This document shows, in pieces, positions 7,088-18,621 of a stretch of DNA of 64,000 bases. The number at the start of each line of letters is the position of its first letter. Within the stretch, counting starts at the first letter, position 1. Both the position numbers and the translations under genes were made by a program. The notes beneath the pieces are model-generated. The model searched no databases. It saw nothing but the letters and a program-made list of their open reading frames with translations, and had not been told where the DNA came from. The stretch comes from Arthrobacter sp. M4 (GTDB lineage Bacteria; Actinomycetota; Actinomycetes; Actinomycetales; Micrococcaceae). The DNA lies in assembly GCF_020251205.1 (NCBI RefSeq), contig NZ_JAIWYX010000005.1, forward strand, positions 62,001-126,000, given 5' to 3'.

Positions 7088-7936
7088 CTAAACGGGTCGG
7101 AGGACCGTCGCCAGGACCAGGGCAGCAAATACAAGCACCAGGGCGCCGGCTTGGAAGAGTCCACGGCGTCGCCCACGGGGTACGTAGGCCACGGCTGCGG
7201 CAGCCAGCGCGCCAGTAACCAACCCGCCCAAGTGGGCCTGCCAGGCAATCCCGGGTACCAGGAAGCCGATTACACCGTTGATGGCAATCAGCACCCAAAG
7301 TTGCCTGGTGTCGCCACCCCGATGGCGTTGGATCACCAGCATGGCCCCAAAGAGGCCAAAGATCGCACCTGACGCGCCAACTACGGGAATAGGTGGGTAG
7401 ATGGGCGTGAGCAGGTAGAAGCCAACGGAACCGCCTACCGCGGAAAGCAGGTAGATCGCCAGGAAGCGTATGCGTCCCAGGAGGGGCTCCAGCGCCTGGC
7501 CAAAGATCCACAACGTGTACATGTTCAGCACGATGTGGAGGATGAAGCTTTGGGAGTGCAGGAAGGCGGCCGTCAGCATTCGCCACGGCTCAGGTTCAGC
7601 CAAGGCGGAGGCAAAAGCCATCTCCTGGAAAATCCAGTCGCCCGGCACAATCCACTGCAGGATATAGACGGCCACGCACGCCGCGATGATCGTATACGTC
7701 GCTACAGGCGGGCCAGGCCGCGCGGTGCCGCCATAGACGGACCGCGCGGCCGGCGTCGAACGCGCTGTTTCGTTGACACAGTCAACGCATTGGAACCCAA
7801 CCGGAGCTGCTCGCTGGCATTCCGGGCAGGCTGGCCTGCCGCAACGCTGGCAGCGCACGTAGGAGGGCCGGTCCGGATGCCTGGGGCATACGGGGATCTC
7901 TGACGTTTGCTCTGCCGGTGGGTATCCGAATGACAT
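7088..7936 (-). CDS. Rhomboid family intramembrane serine protease with N-terminal zinc-finger-like motif (282 aa)
   Basis: Intramembrane protease. Residues 15-60 hold a Cys/His-rich module (CPRHPDRPSYVRCQRCGRPA, then CPEC and CVDCV) resembling a B-box zinc binder. Six or so membrane helices follow. The catalytic serine is in GASGAIFGLFGA and the partner histidine in WQAHLGGLVTGAL. The HIVLNMYTLW segment matches the conserved region with the His/Asn of helix 2. It lies 11 bases behind the cyclophilin gene on the same strand and probably shares its transcript; a terminator follows. Confidence 0.92.
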   Translation of the reverse strand: MSFGYPPAEQTSEIPVCPRHPDRPSYVRCQRCGRPACPECQRAAPVGFQCVDCVNETARSTPAARSVYGGTARPGPPVATYTIIAACVAVYILQWIVPGDWIFQEMAFASALAEPEPWRMLTAAFLHSQSFILHIVLNMYTLWIFGQALEPLLGRIRFLAIYLLSAVGGSVGFYLLTPIYPPIPVVGASGAIFGLFGAMLVIQRHRGGDTRQLWVLIAINGVIGFLVPGIAWQAHLGGLVTGALAAAAVAYVPRGRRRGLFQAGALVLVFAALVLATVLRPV

Positions 7937-7947
7937 GGGATAAGAAG

Positions 7948-8493
7948 TTAAAGCTGCTCGACGTCGATGCTGTTGATGACCACGTCCTCAACAGGGCGGT
8001 CGCCCATGCCGGTGCGCACGCCTTCAATGGCGTCCACAACCTTCTTGGACTCGTCGTCAGCTACTTCGCCGAAGATGCTGTGCTTGCCGTACAGCCAGTC
8101 GGTGTTGACGGTGGTAATAAAGAACTGCGAACCATTGGTTCCGCGGCCCATCTGGATGCCGGCGTTTGCCATGGCCAGCTTGTAGGGGGCGTTGAAGTTC
8201 AGTTCCGGGTGGATTTCGTCGTCGAACTTGTAGCCCGGGCCTCCGATGCCGCGGCCCAGTGGATCGCCACCCTGGATCATGAAGTCCTTGATGATCCGGT
8301 GGAAGATGGTGCCGTTGTACAGCGGAGTACCGGTCTTGTCCTCACCTGTCTCCGGGTGCGTCCAGGACTTCTCACCGGTGGCAAGGCCGACAAAGTTGGC
8401 GACGGTCTTGGGGGCGTGGTTGCCGAACAGGTTCACCACGATGTCGCCGAGGTTCGTGTGAATGGTTGCTTTTGCCGTTGCGATAGCAGTCAT
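7948..8493 (-). CDS. ppiA: Peptidyl-prolyl cis-trans isomerase, cyclophilin type (181 aa)
   Basis: Cytoplasmic cyclophilin that speeds proline isomerisation in protein folding. Family motifs are in order: ATIHTNLGDIVVNLFG, FHRIIKDFMIQGGDP (catalytic Arg and Phe/Met region), GTNGSQFFITT and HSIFGEV. There is no signal peptide. The length and the neighbouring rhomboid gene match the usual actinobacterial ppiA locus near gyrA. The ATG has AAAGAATGGCGCT upstream, a modest ribosome binding site. Confidence 0.93.
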   Translation of the reverse strand: MTAIATAKATIHTNLGDIVVNLFGNHAPKTVANFVGLATGEKSWTHPETGEDKTGTPLYNGTIFHRIIKDFMIQGGDPLGRGIGGPGYKFDDEIHPELNFNAPYKLAMANAGIQMGRGTNGSQFFITTVNTDWLYGKHSIFGEVADDESKKVVDAIEGVRTGMGDRPVEDVVINSIDVEQL

Positions 8494-8648
8494 AGCGCCA
8501 TTCTTTCATGTGGTGGCAACGCGGAACCTGTGCGGAAGCTGGTTCCGCGCTGGGTGAAATCACCCGCCATTCTGTGGGAAGAATAGCCGGTGGAGTGCAA
8601 TCGACGTAGGCTAACAACAAACCATCACCTATATATCGGGAGGTAGTT

Positions 8649-9668
8649 GTGAAGAAATCGGACCGTATTGCACGCGACCTTGAGCACTCTGTCGCAACAA
8701 GTGTCGAAAATGCACGTGATTGGGCGGCGCCTCGCGTTGAAGCGGCAGTCCAATGGGCCGTTCCCCGGATCCAGCACGGCATCGACACAGCCTCCCCGAA
8801 AATCCAGGAAGGCCTGAAGTCGGCCGCCCACAACCTGGCTGATGGCGTCGCCACCGTGACGCCTCGCATCCAGGACGGTCTGGCCCATCTGGCGCCCAAG
8901 ATCCATGACGCCGTCGACGATGCCACGCCCAAGATCCAGGAAGCCCTTAATAAGGCAACGCCGGCGCTGACCCACGCACGGGACGTCGTCGTCGAGGACT
9001 ACCTGCCCAAGCTATCCACGCAGATTGGCCAGGCCTCGGAAGTCGTGCACAGCGCCCTGGAAGCAGCGCCCGCAAAAGTGGATGCAGTGGCACAGAAGCT
9101 GGTGGACTCCGGCGTCGTCCACAACCTGCAGGAACAGGCTCAGGCGAAAGGCTCGCAGCTGAAGGCGGCAGCAGAGGAAGCCACCAAGGTGGTTTCGAAG
9201 GAGCTGTCCAAGCCTGCCAAACCCAAGAAGCGCGGGCTGTTGATCTTCACGGTGATCGCTGCGGCCGTCGCCGCTGGCATAGCAGCCTGGCGCGCCACCA
9301 AGCCCGTAGAGGACCCCTGGAAGACCCCGACGCCGGTCACCCCAGCGGGCGGCTCCACTACGGGCACAACGACGGCGACTCCTGCCGCCGCGGCTGCCTC
9401 GGCCGAAGCAAGCGCCGCCAAGGCAACTGACAAGGTGCAGGGAGTTGCTGCCGACGTCGCCGAGAAGGCCGCCGATGCCGCCAAAGCCGCGGCAGAAAAG
9501 ACCGCCGACGTAGTGGAGAAGGCGGGCGAGGCCGCTGAGAAGGTTGGCGAAGCTGCCAAGGAAGCCACCGGCAAGGTGGCCACCGACGCCAAGACTGCCA
9601 TGCACAACATCGCGGCCAGCCTCCACAAGGACGACGAGCACAAAGAACCAGAGCACAGGGCCGAGTAG
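8649..9668 (+). CDS. Amphipathic 11-residue-repeat membrane protein (339 aa), unknown function
   Basis: Residues 30-110 contain a proline-started 11-residue repeat: PRIQHGIDTAS, (P)KIQEGL..., PRIQDGLAHLA, PKIHDAVDDAT, PKIQEALNKAT. Such 11-mers form amphipathic helices on membrane surfaces in apolipoproteins and synucleins. A single transmembrane helix follows (about 197-214, LLIFTVIAAAVAAGIAAW). A long Ala/Lys/Glu-rich coiled tail comes after it. Start is GTG with GGGAGG 6 bases upstream, and a strong hairpin terminator follows. It stands alone between ppiA and a glycosyltransferase. I do not recognise a named family; membrane shaping or envelope attachment is a guess. Confidence 0.8.
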   Translation: MKKSDRIARDLEHSVATSVENARDWAAPRVEAAVQWAVPRIQHGIDTASPKIQEGLKSAAHNLADGVATVTPRIQDGLAHLAPKIHDAVDDATPKIQEALNKATPALTHARDVVVEDYLPKLSTQIGQASEVVHSALEAAPAKVDAVAQKLVDSGVVHNLQEQAQAKGSQLKAAAEEATKVVSKELSKPAKPKKRGLLIFTVIAAAVAAGIAAWRATKPVEDPWKTPTPVTPAGGSTTGTTTATPAAAAASAEASAAKATDKVQGVAADVAEKAADAAKAAAEKTADVVEKAGEAAEKVGEAAKEATGKVATDAKTAMHNIAASLHKDDEHKEPEHRAE

Positions 9669-9690
9669 CCTCCGCTCCATCCCATCCGGG

Positions 9691-9739
9691 TGAGGGGACC
9701 CCGGGCGTACTGAACTCCAGTTCGCCCGGGGTCCCCTCA
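9691..9739 (+). terminator. Strong hairpin terminator (17-bp perfect stem)
   Basis: TGAGGGGACCCCGGGCG at 9691-9707 pairs perfectly with 9723-9739 across a 15-base loop, just after the repeat-protein stop codon. The T-tract is short (GTGTTTGTCC). Confidence 0.75.
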
Positions 9740-9803
9740 GTGTTTGTCCACCGGTAACCCGGACTGCCCTTGGCGGGAGGGTCCGGGTGCTAGATTTGAA
9801 GGG

Positions 9804-10679
9804 ATGTCAGCTGATAGATCCACCGAGGACCTCCCGCTTCCATCTCCGGAGCCGCCGGGGGTGTCCATCATCATCCCGGCGTACAACGAGGAAAGCGTCA
9901 TTCGGCAGTGCTTGATCGCCGCCATCTACCAGTCGGTCCCGGCTGACGAAATCATCGTGGTGGACAACATGTCCAAGGACCGCACCGCGGACATCGTCCG
10001 CCAAATGCAGCAGGAGTACCCTGAGAGCCCCATCATCCTGCTCAGCCAGGATCAAGCCCAGGGACTCATTCCCACCCGTAACTTTGGGTTGAATCACGCC
10101 ACCTCCGAGGTCCTGGGCCGGATCGATGCTGACTCAGTGCTGGAGCCCGACTGGGTGGAACAGGTTCAGAAGGCGTTCACGGACCCCTCTGTCCAAGCCG
10201 CCACGGGCCCCGTGGTCTACTACGACATGCCCATGCGCCGCTTTGGCCTCAAAGCCGACGACAAGATGCGCCAGCTGATGCTGAAGCTGGCCAAGCACCA
10301 GTACCACTTTCTTTTTGGCTCGAACATGGCTCTCCGCCGATCGGCTTGGGAAACGATTCGGGACGAGGCCTGCCTTGACGAGAAAGACCAGATGCACGAG
10401 GACATAGACCTTTCACTGCATCTGGCCGAGCATGACCTCAAAGTGCAGTACTGGCCGCAGATGGTGTCCGGCATGTCGGCCCGCCGGCTCGAGGATTCCC
10501 CCAAGGACTACCGCTACTACGTGACGCGCTTCGACCGGACGTACAAGGCCCACAACGTTAAGAAAATGGCGCTGAAGGCGCCCATGGTGGTCTTTTTCTC
10601 CGTCTATTTTCCTGCGAAGCTCCTGCGCGCCATCCACACGGCCAGTTCCAGCCAGGCTGTGCGCCGCGGCGGCCAGTAA
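9804..10679 (+). CDS. Glycosyltransferase family 2 (291 aa)
   Basis: GT-A fold glycosyltransferase. Nucleotide-sugar motifs are visible: VSIIIPAYNEESVIRQCL at the start of the domain, DEIIVVDNMSKDRTADIV, the metal-binding DxD in LGRIDADSVLEPDW, and the catalytic-base region HEDIDLSLHL. A short hydrophobic C-terminal segment (MVVFFSVYFPAKLL) may associate with the membrane. I start at the ATG preceded by GAAGGG at a close spacing; a frame open to 9744 would run into the terminator region. Acceptor and product are unknown. The downstream EamA gene is convergent. Confidence 0.85.
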   Translation: MSADRSTEDLPLPSPEPPGVSIIIPAYNEESVIRQCLIAAIYQSVPADEIIVVDNMSKDRTADIVRQMQQEYPESPIILLSQDQAQGLIPTRNFGLNHATSEVLGRIDADSVLEPDWVEQVQKAFTDPSVQAATGPVVYYDMPMRRFGLKADDKMRQLMLKLAKHQYHFLFGSNMALRRSAWETIRDEACLDEKDQMHEDIDLSLHLAEHDLKVQYWPQMVSGMSARRLEDSPKDYRYYVTRFDRTYKAHNVKKMALKAPMVVFFSVYFPAKLLRAIHTASSSQAVRRGGQ

Positions 10680-10712
10680 CCCTCCGTTGGGGCCGCCAGC
10701 CGCACCGACCCG

Positions 10713-11636
10713 CTAGTCAGTGCCCAATTCGGCAATGCGCGGCTCGCGCGGCTTGCCGCGTCCATTGCGACCGTTCCGGCGCTGCCCAAGTACGACGACG
10801 GCCAGCCCCGCCAGGATGAGGGCCAAGCCAGCGTAGGTGCCGGCGGGCAGTTTCTCGCCAAGGAACACCGCGGCGAGGATGGCTGCTCCCGGGATCTCGA
10901 GCAGGATGGTCATCGAAACCACCAGTGGGCTCATGCTCGCCAGCAGGTGGTTGAACGCCGTGTGCCCAAGCAACTGGGCACACACGGTGATGGCCAGGAT
11001 GCCAAGCCAACCGCGGCCGTCGAACCCTGCCAGCGGCTGCCCAACCACGATTGCCAACACGGCGACCAAAGCCGCGCACATCCCGTAGCACAGCCCCGTG
11101 TAGGTTCCAGTGCTCAGCGTCTGCCGAGCTTTGCCGCCGGCGATCGTGTATAGGCCCGCCAGCGCGCCGCCAGCAAGGGCCAGGGCGTCGCCCAGGAGCG
11201 CATCCGGGGAGACCCCCATGTCAAAACCCGTGATCAGCACAACGCCGGCCAGGGAAATACCTAGACCGGCAAGAACGGACCAGCGATATCTGGTGCCGCG
11301 GAACAACTCAAAAACAACAATCCATGCCGACTGCAGGCATACCAGAGCCGTGGCTGCGGCAACGGAAGTCAGCTGCAAGGAGGTGATGAAGCAGGCAAAG
11401 TGCAGGGCCAGGGCGGCGGCTGCCACAGCCGACCAGACAAACTCCCGCCGGGTCAGTCGCCCGAACGTCCGTGGTTCGCGGATGATCACAGGGGCGGCCA
11501 TCACGGCCGCGCCGATGGCGTTGCGCCAAAAGGCGATGGCCAGGGCACTGACGCTGGTAGCGCCCAGGGTGGCGGCGATCAACGGACCGGAAGCGGCTAC
11601 GCCCAAGACACCGAAGGCCGCGATCAGGAGGTTCAC
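10713..11636 (-). CDS. EamA/DMT family transporter (307 aa)
   Basis: Drug/metabolite-superfamily carrier with ten predicted membrane helices arranged as two EamA repeats. The first begins near the N-terminus (LLIAAFGVLGVAASGPLIAA). The second is near residue 150 (LLGDALALAGGALAGLYTIA). Family-like features include FWRNAIGA after helix 2 and the late LLEIPGAAILAAVFLGEK motif. The substrate cannot be told from sequence. It ends close to the convergent glycosyltransferase and is followed upstream by the tRNA-Ala terminator. Confidence 0.88.
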   Translation of the reverse strand: MNLLIAAFGVLGVAASGPLIAATLGATSVSALAIAFWRNAIGAAVMAAPVIIREPRTFGRLTRREFVWSAVAAAALALHFACFITSLQLTSVAAATALVCLQSAWIVVFELFRGTRYRWSVLAGLGISLAGVVLITGFDMGVSPDALLGDALALAGGALAGLYTIAGGKARQTLSTGTYTGLCYGMCAALVAVLAIVVGQPLAGFDGRGWLGILAITVCAQLLGHTAFNHLLASMSPLVVSMTILLEIPGAAILAAVFLGEKLPAGTYAGLALILAGLAVVVLGQRRNGRNGRGKPREPRIAELGTD

Positions 11637-11664
11637 TTTCTCACCCTAGTCAGTCGCCACAACA

Positions 11665-11693
11665 AAAAAGCCCCGGCCGTGTTGGCCGGGACT
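11665..11693 (-). terminator. Terminator of the tRNA-Ala transcript
   Basis: On the minus strand a CCCGGCC / GGCCGGG stem with a 5-base loop is followed by CTTTTTTGTTG. It sits just downstream of tRNA-Ala and just before the EamA gene. Confidence 0.75.
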
Positions 11694-11701
11694 CTTTCCC
11701 A

Positions 11702-11777
11702 TGGTGGAGGCAAGGGGACTCGAACCCCTAACCCCCTGCTTGCAAAGCAGGTGCGCTACCAATTGCGCCATGCCCCC
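11702..11777 (-). tRNA. tRNA-Ala (TGC anticodon), CCA encoded
   Basis: A full cloverleaf can be drawn: acceptor GGGGGCA paired with TGCCTCC (one G-T pair), D-arm GCGCAATTGGTAGCGC, anticodon arm CCTGC-TTTGCAA-GCAGG with anticodon TGC, and T-arm AGGGGTTCGAGTCCCCT. The 3' CCA is encoded at 11702-11704. Confidence 0.97.
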
Positions 11778-11845
11778 GTGGAAACACCCATCCATCCTAT
11801 CCCAAGCGATTGCCAGCTTGTGACTGACCGTCGAGCGGACCTGGG

Positions 11846-11962
11846 CTAGCCAACCTTGTCGGTGGCCTTGCTCCAGTCAGATTTCCGGGCTTCGGACTCC
11901 TGCACTTTCTTGTAAAGCAGTACGCCTGCGATCGCCGCTGCTATAACAAGCAACTTCTTCAC
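11846..11962 (-). CDS. DLW-39 family small membrane protein (38 aa)
   Basis: A short frame between the two tRNA genes. The product starts VKKLLVIAAAIAGVLLYKKV, a single hydrophobic helix with flanking lysines, and ends with a charged tail containing SDWSKATDKVG. The Asp-Trp near residue 30 and the size match the small actinobacterial DLW-39 family found beside these tRNAs and gyrA. The start is GTG at 11962; an in-frame GTG two codons upstream is also possible. Function is unknown. Confidence 0.75.
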   Translation of the reverse strand: MKKLLVIAAAIAGVLLYKKVQESEARKSDWSKATDKVG

Positions 11963-12022
11963 ATGCACCCCGTTCCGGGCCGACTTTTGATCGGACCTTT
12001 ACTTGAACCTGTGCTGGTTCCG

Positions 12023-12096
12023 TGGGCGTACCAGGACTTGAACCTGGGACCTCTTCGTTATCAGCGAAGCGCTCTAACCGCCTGAGCTATACGCCC
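12023..12096 (-). tRNA. tRNA-Ile (GAT anticodon)
   Basis: Acceptor GGGCGTA pairs with TACGCCC. D-arm GCTCAGGCGGTTAGAGC, anticodon arm CTTCG-CTGATAA-CGAAG with anticodon GAT, and T-arm CCAGGTTCAAGTCCTGG are all complete. CCA is not encoded. Ile and Ala tRNAs next to gyrA are typical of actinobacteria. Confidence 0.97.
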
Positions 12097-12196
12097 CGAT
12101 GCCTCATCGGGCCGAGACATGACTCTACAGCACATCCCGGCCCGATCTCAAATCGAGGGTTGACACCGCCGCAGGGAGCGGAATCGGGCCCCGAAT

Positions 12197-12820
12197 TTAG
12201 TCGTCGGTGAGAGTGACTCCAATGCCGCCCACCAGGGTCGCGGCGATGTTGTAGAGCACAGCCGACAGCATGGACAAGGCCGTCAGGAGCACCACGTTGA
12301 CCACGGCGATGATCACCGCGAACGACGCCACCTGGCCCAGGGAGGCAACCTTCTTTAGTTCAAAGCCGCCGCCTTCGGAGCCGGCCAGCGTCCCCAGGAG
12401 GCTGTCCACCTGGTTGAAGATGCCAGTCAGGTCCAGCACTGTCCACAGAACAATCGCCGCAACCACCGTCACAATGCCCAGGGCAACGGACAGCAGGAAA
12501 GCCATCTTCAGGACGGACCATGGGTCTACCTTGCTGATGAGAAGGCGTGCACGGCGCACCTTGGCCTTCGGAGCGGGCTTTACCAATCCAGGAGTCGTGG
12601 GCCGCTGGGCAGGAGCCGCCGGACGCTGTCCCGACACGGTGGGCCGCTGGCCGGGGGCCGGCGGCCGTTGTCCGGGAGCTACAGGTCGGGTAGCGCCCGG
12701 ACCGCTGGACGGTCTCTGCTGCGGACGAGCCGGTGCATCCACCCGCGGAGCGGACGTCGGCTGCCGGAGTCCGCCGGGGACGCCCGAGCTCGGCTTGGAA
12801 TATGAGTCGGAATTACTCAC
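12197..12820 (-). CDS. DUF3566 domain membrane protein (207 aa)
   Basis: A disordered Pro/Gln/Arg-rich N-terminus (repeats of PGQRP, PAQRP) is followed by the DUF3566 domain: [19 protein letters not shown] with the first membrane helix, then a second helix near the C-terminus ([19 protein letters not shown]). It ends in [10 protein letters not shown]. The gene overlaps the gyrA stop by 4 bases, the standard actinobacterial gyrB-gyrA-DUF3566 arrangement. In Corynebacterium and mycobacteria the equivalent protein (CwsA/Rv0007-like locus) is linked to the envelope, but no function is assigned here. Confidence 0.88.
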   Translation of the reverse strand: MSNSDSYSKPSSGVPGGLRQPTSAPRVDAPARPQQRPSSGPGATRPVAPGQRPPAPGQRPTVSGQRPAAPAQRPTTPGLVKPAPKAKVRRARLLISKVDPWSVLKMAFLLSVALGIVTVVAAIVLWTVLDLTGIFNQVDSLLGTLAGSEGGGFELKKVASLGQVASFAVIIAVVNVVLLTALSMLSAVLYNIAATLVGGIGVTLTDD

Positions 12821-15537
12821 TCGTTACCTCCGGTGTTATCTTCGTTCGGCACCGAGGCACCGGACTGGTCTTCCGGTGCTATTTCGGCCGGTGTCGATGC
12901 CTGCGAACCACCGGCATCTTCAGCCAACGTTACGTCATCGGCCCCGTCGGCCGCCTGTTCGGCCGAGTTTTCGTCGGTCACCGGACCCGTTTCATCGGGT
13001 TCGGCTTCGTCTGTTTCGTCGCCCTCGAGGTTTCGTTCGCTGTTGCGTGCCACCTCGATGATCCGGTCGTTTTTGTCCGGTTTGGCGAAGATGACGCCCA
13101 TGGTGTCGCGGCCCTTGGCGGGGACTCCGGAGACTGCGGAGCGGACCACTTTGCCGCCCTCCATGACCACAAGAACCTCGTCTTCTTCCTGCACGATCAG
13201 GGCGCCAACAAGATCACCGCGTTCTTCAGCAAGCTTGGCCACCTTGATGCCCAGGCCGCCACGGCCCTGGAGCCGGTATTCCTCAACGGCGGTCCGCTTG
13301 GCATAGCCGCCTTCCGTTACCACGAAGACGAACGATCCGTCCTGAACAACGTCGGCAGCCAATAGTTCGTCATCTTCACGGAACTTCATACCGGTCACGC
13401 CGGACGTTGCACGGCCCATTGGGCGCAGGGCATCGTCCGTGGCCGTGAAGCGGATGGATTGTCCCTTCCGCGAGACGAGAAGGAGGTCATCTGTTTCAGA
13501 AACCAGCTGCGCCGAAACAAGCTCGTCCTCCTCGCGGAGGTTGATGGCGATAACGCCCGCGCTGCGGTTGGTGTCGTAATCTTCCAGCCGGGTCTTCTTC
13601 ACCAGGCCGCTCTTGGTAGCCAGCACCAGGTACGGCGCCTGCTGGTAGTCCCGCAGGTCCAGCACTTGGGCGATGTGCTCATCCGGCTGGAACGCCAGCA
13701 GGTTGGCAACGTGCTGGCCCTTGGCGTCGCGTCCGGCCTCAGCCAGTTCATACGCCTTGGCACGGTAGACCCGGCCGAGGTTGGTGAAGAACAGCAGCCA
13801 ATGGTGGGTGGTGGTGACAAAGAAGTGTTCCACCACGTCGTCACCACGCAGCTGGGCACCCTTGACGCCCTTGCCGCCGCGCTGCTGTGAACGGTAGTTA
13901 TCACTCCGCGTCCGCTTGACGTACCCGCCCCGGGTGATGGTGACCACCACTTCTTCCTCGGGGATGAGGTCTTCGATGGACATGTCACCGTCGAAGCCCA
14001 TCAGGATCTTGGTGCGGCGTTCGTCTCCGTGCTTCGCCACGATCTCGGCGAGCTCGGTGCTGATGATGTCCCGCTGGCGCTGCTCGGACGCGAGGATCGC
14101 GTGGTACTCCGCGATCATGGCTTCAAGTTCTGCGTGACGGTCCTGGATCTTCTGCCGTTCCAGTGCGGCGAGGCGGCGCAGCTGCATGTCTAGGATGGCC
14201 CGGGCCTGAAGCTCATCGATGTCCAGGAGTTGCATGAGGCCGTCGCGCGCAGCTTCGGTGGTGTTGGACGCGCGGATCAGGGCGATGACCTCGTCCAGCA
14301 TGTCCAGGGCCTTGAGCAGGGCGCGGAGGATGTGGGCTTCCTCTTCGGCCTTGCGCAGACGGTACCGGGTGCGGCGGGCGATGACATCCAACTGATGGTT
14401 GATCCAATGCCGGATGAAGGCATCCAGGGTCAGCGTCCGCGGCACGCCGTCCACAATGGCAAGCATGTTGGCCGGGAAGTTGTCCTGCAGCTGGGTGTGC
14501 TTGTAGAGATTGTTCAGGACCACCTTTGGAACGGCGTCACGCTTGAGCACAATAACCAGGCGCTGGCCGGTGCGGCCCGAAGTTTCATCGCGAAGGTCCG
14601 CGATGCCTTGGATCTTGCCGTCCTTGACCAGTTCGGCGATTTTGATTGCCAGGTTGTCCGGGTTGGCCTGGTACGGCAGTTCGGTGACCACAAGGCAGGT
14701 GCGGCCCTGGAGTTCCTCGACGTTGACCACGGCGCGCATGGTGATGGAGCCGCGGCCGGTTCGGTAGGCCTCTTCGATGCCCTTGTGGCCCAGGATTGTG
14801 GCGCCCGTAGGGAAGTCCGGACCCTTGATCCGCTGAATCAGCGCTTCCAGCAATTCCTCACGGCTGGCCTGGGGATTCTCCAGCGCCCATTGGACGCCGT
14901 CGGCCACCTCGCGCAGGTTGTGCGGCGGAATGTTGGTGGCCATTCCGACGGCGATACCCGAGGAACCATTGACAAGCAGGTTGGGGAACCTGGCCGGCAG
15001 GATGGTGGGTTCCTGGTTCTTGCCGTCGTAGTTGTCCTGGAAGTCGACGGTTTCCTCGTCGATGTCCCGGACCATTTCCATGGCCAGCTGGGCCATCTTC
15101 GTTTCGGTGTATCGCGGAGCGGCGGCGCCGTCGTTGCCGGGAGAACCGAAATTCCCCTGGCCGAGGGCCAGCGGATACCGCATGGTCCAATCCTGGATCA
15201 GGCGGACCAATGCGTCGTAGATGGCCATGTCGCCGTGCGGGTGGTAGGTACCCATGACGTCACCCACCACGCGGGCGCACTTGTTGAAGGCCCGGTCCGG
15301 CCGGTAGCCGCCGTCGAACATTGCATACAGTACGCGGCGGTGGACGGGCTTCAGGCCATCACGGACGTCCGGGAGGGCGCGGCCCACAATGACGGCCATG
15401 GCGTAGTCGAGGTAGGACCGCTGCATCTCCGTCTGCAGGTCCACCTGCTCCACGCGGTCAGTCAGCACATCGCCTTCAAGGACGGCATCCGGCGTATCAG
15501 GAGTTTCCGAGGGGACTTCAGGGGTTTCGTCACTCAT
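12817..15537 (-). CDS. gyrA: DNA gyrase subunit A (906 aa)
   Basis: Breakage-reunion subunit of gyrase, which introduces negative supercoils. The N-terminal winged-helix core runs from [23 protein letters not shown] to the catalytic tyrosine in [12 protein letters not shown]. The C-terminal domain of beta-pinwheel blades begins near [16 protein letters not shown], and [10 protein letters not shown] is the GyrA box. An acidic tail of about 80 residues ([12 protein letters not shown]...) follows the pinwheel. In the quinolone region the sequence is [10 protein letters not shown], so Met sits at the E. coli Ser83 position. It lies downstream of gyrB with a 63-base gap. Confidence 0.97.
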   Translation of the reverse strand: MSDETPEVPSETPDTPDAVLEGDVLTDRVEQVDLQTEMQRSYLDYAMAVIVGRALPDVRDGLKPVHRRVLYAMFDGGYRPDRAFNKCARVVGDVMGTYHPHGDMAIYDALVRLIQDWTMRYPLALGQGNFGSPGNDGAAAPRYTETKMAQLAMEMVRDIDEETVDFQDNYDGKNQEPTILPARFPNLLVNGSSGIAVGMATNIPPHNLREVADGVQWALENPQASREELLEALIQRIKGPDFPTGATILGHKGIEEAYRTGRGSITMRAVVNVEELQGRTCLVVTELPYQANPDNLAIKIAELVKDGKIQGIADLRDETSGRTGQRLVIVLKRDAVPKVVLNNLYKHTQLQDNFPANMLAIVDGVPRTLTLDAFIRHWINHQLDVIARRTRYRLRKAEEEAHILRALLKALDMLDEVIALIRASNTTEAARDGLMQLLDIDELQARAILDMQLRRLAALERQKIQDRHAELEAMIAEYHAILASEQRQRDIISTELAEIVAKHGDERRTKILMGFDGDMSIEDLIPEEEVVVTITRGGYVKRTRSDNYRSQQRGGKGVKGAQLRGDDVVEHFFVTTTHHWLLFFTNLGRVYRAKAYELAEAGRDAKGQHVANLLAFQPDEHIAQVLDLRDYQQAPYLVLATKSGLVKKTRLEDYDTNRSAGVIAINLREEDELVSAQLVSETDDLLLVSRKGQSIRFTATDDALRPMGRATSGVTGMKFREDDELLAADVVQDGSFVFVVTEGGYAKRTAVEEYRLQGRGGLGIKVAKLAEERGDLVGALIVQEEDEVLVVMEGGKVVRSAVSGVPAKGRDTMGVIFAKPDKNDRIIEVARNSERNLEGDETDEAEPDETGPVTDENSAEQAADGADDVTLAEDAGGSQASTPAEIAPEDQSGASVPNEDNTGGNE

Positions 15538-15600
15538 CGTCGTGTATTTTCCGTTTCAGGTATATGTCTGCTCAGGGATGTTTCGAGGTCTTGTGGACCC

Positions 15601-18054
<2,454 letters not shown>

Positions 18055-18621
18055 TCAGCCGTAAGTGTCCCGCGGTCCGCGTCCGCCAACGCTGCGGCCG
18101 CCCTTGCGCCAGCTTGGAGCGGCGGGACCCAGCACCTGAATGCTGGTCACAACGCCCTCGCCGAGTTCCTTCCGGAATTTCTCCAGCAGGCTGGTGCTGA
18201 GCAGACGGAGCTGTGTGGCCCAGGCCGTTGAATCGCAGCGGACATGCAGCGTCGTGTCGGTGAAGGTTTCCGGGGTGCAGTGGGCGGCAATATCCGGCCC
18301 AACAAGCGAAGCCCACTCTGCCATCACGGAACCGACGGCCACCGGAGAGGTCCAGCCCCGCTCGGCAACAAGCCTGCCCACCACTTTGCTCAATCCCAAC
18401 GGATCGCGCCCAGTGTTGTGGAATTGACTGAATCCCCTCGTGCCCGCGGCCTCGCCGCGCCCGGGCGCGCCGTTCCTCCCGGTGGTGCCGGACCTAGGGG
18501 CGGATCGCCGGACCTCACCACGCGCGGCTGCTGCTTCGCGGACCCGGTTCAACGCAGCTTGGGCTGCGTCGATCTCATCGGGGTCCCGACCTGGCTGGAG
18601 CCCCCCGCTATCCTTCGCCAT
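18055..18621 (-). CDS. dciA: DUF721/DciA family protein, predicted replicative helicase loader (188 aa)
   Basis: DciA is the ancestral loader of DnaB in bacteria that lack DnaC or DnaI. The DUF721 domain covers about residues 78-170 (VVGRLVAERGWTSPVAVGSVMAEWASLVG, then HCTPETFTDTTLHVRCDSTAWATQLRLL). The N-terminal 75 residues are Arg/Gly-rich and disordered. It overlaps the recF coding sequence by 14 bases, so the two are translationally coupled. The dnaA-dnaN-recF-dciA neighbourhood is the usual actinobacterial one and supports the role. Confidence 0.9.
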   Translation of the reverse strand: MAKDSGGLQPGRDPDEIDAAQAALNRVREAAAARGEVRRSAPRSGTTGRNGAPGRGEAAGTRGFSQFHNTGRDPLGLSKVVGRLVAERGWTSPVAVGSVMAEWASLVGPDIAAHCTPETFTDTTLHVRCDSTAWATQLRLLSTSLLEKFRKELGEGVVTSIQVLGPAAPSWRKGGRSVGGRGPRDTYG

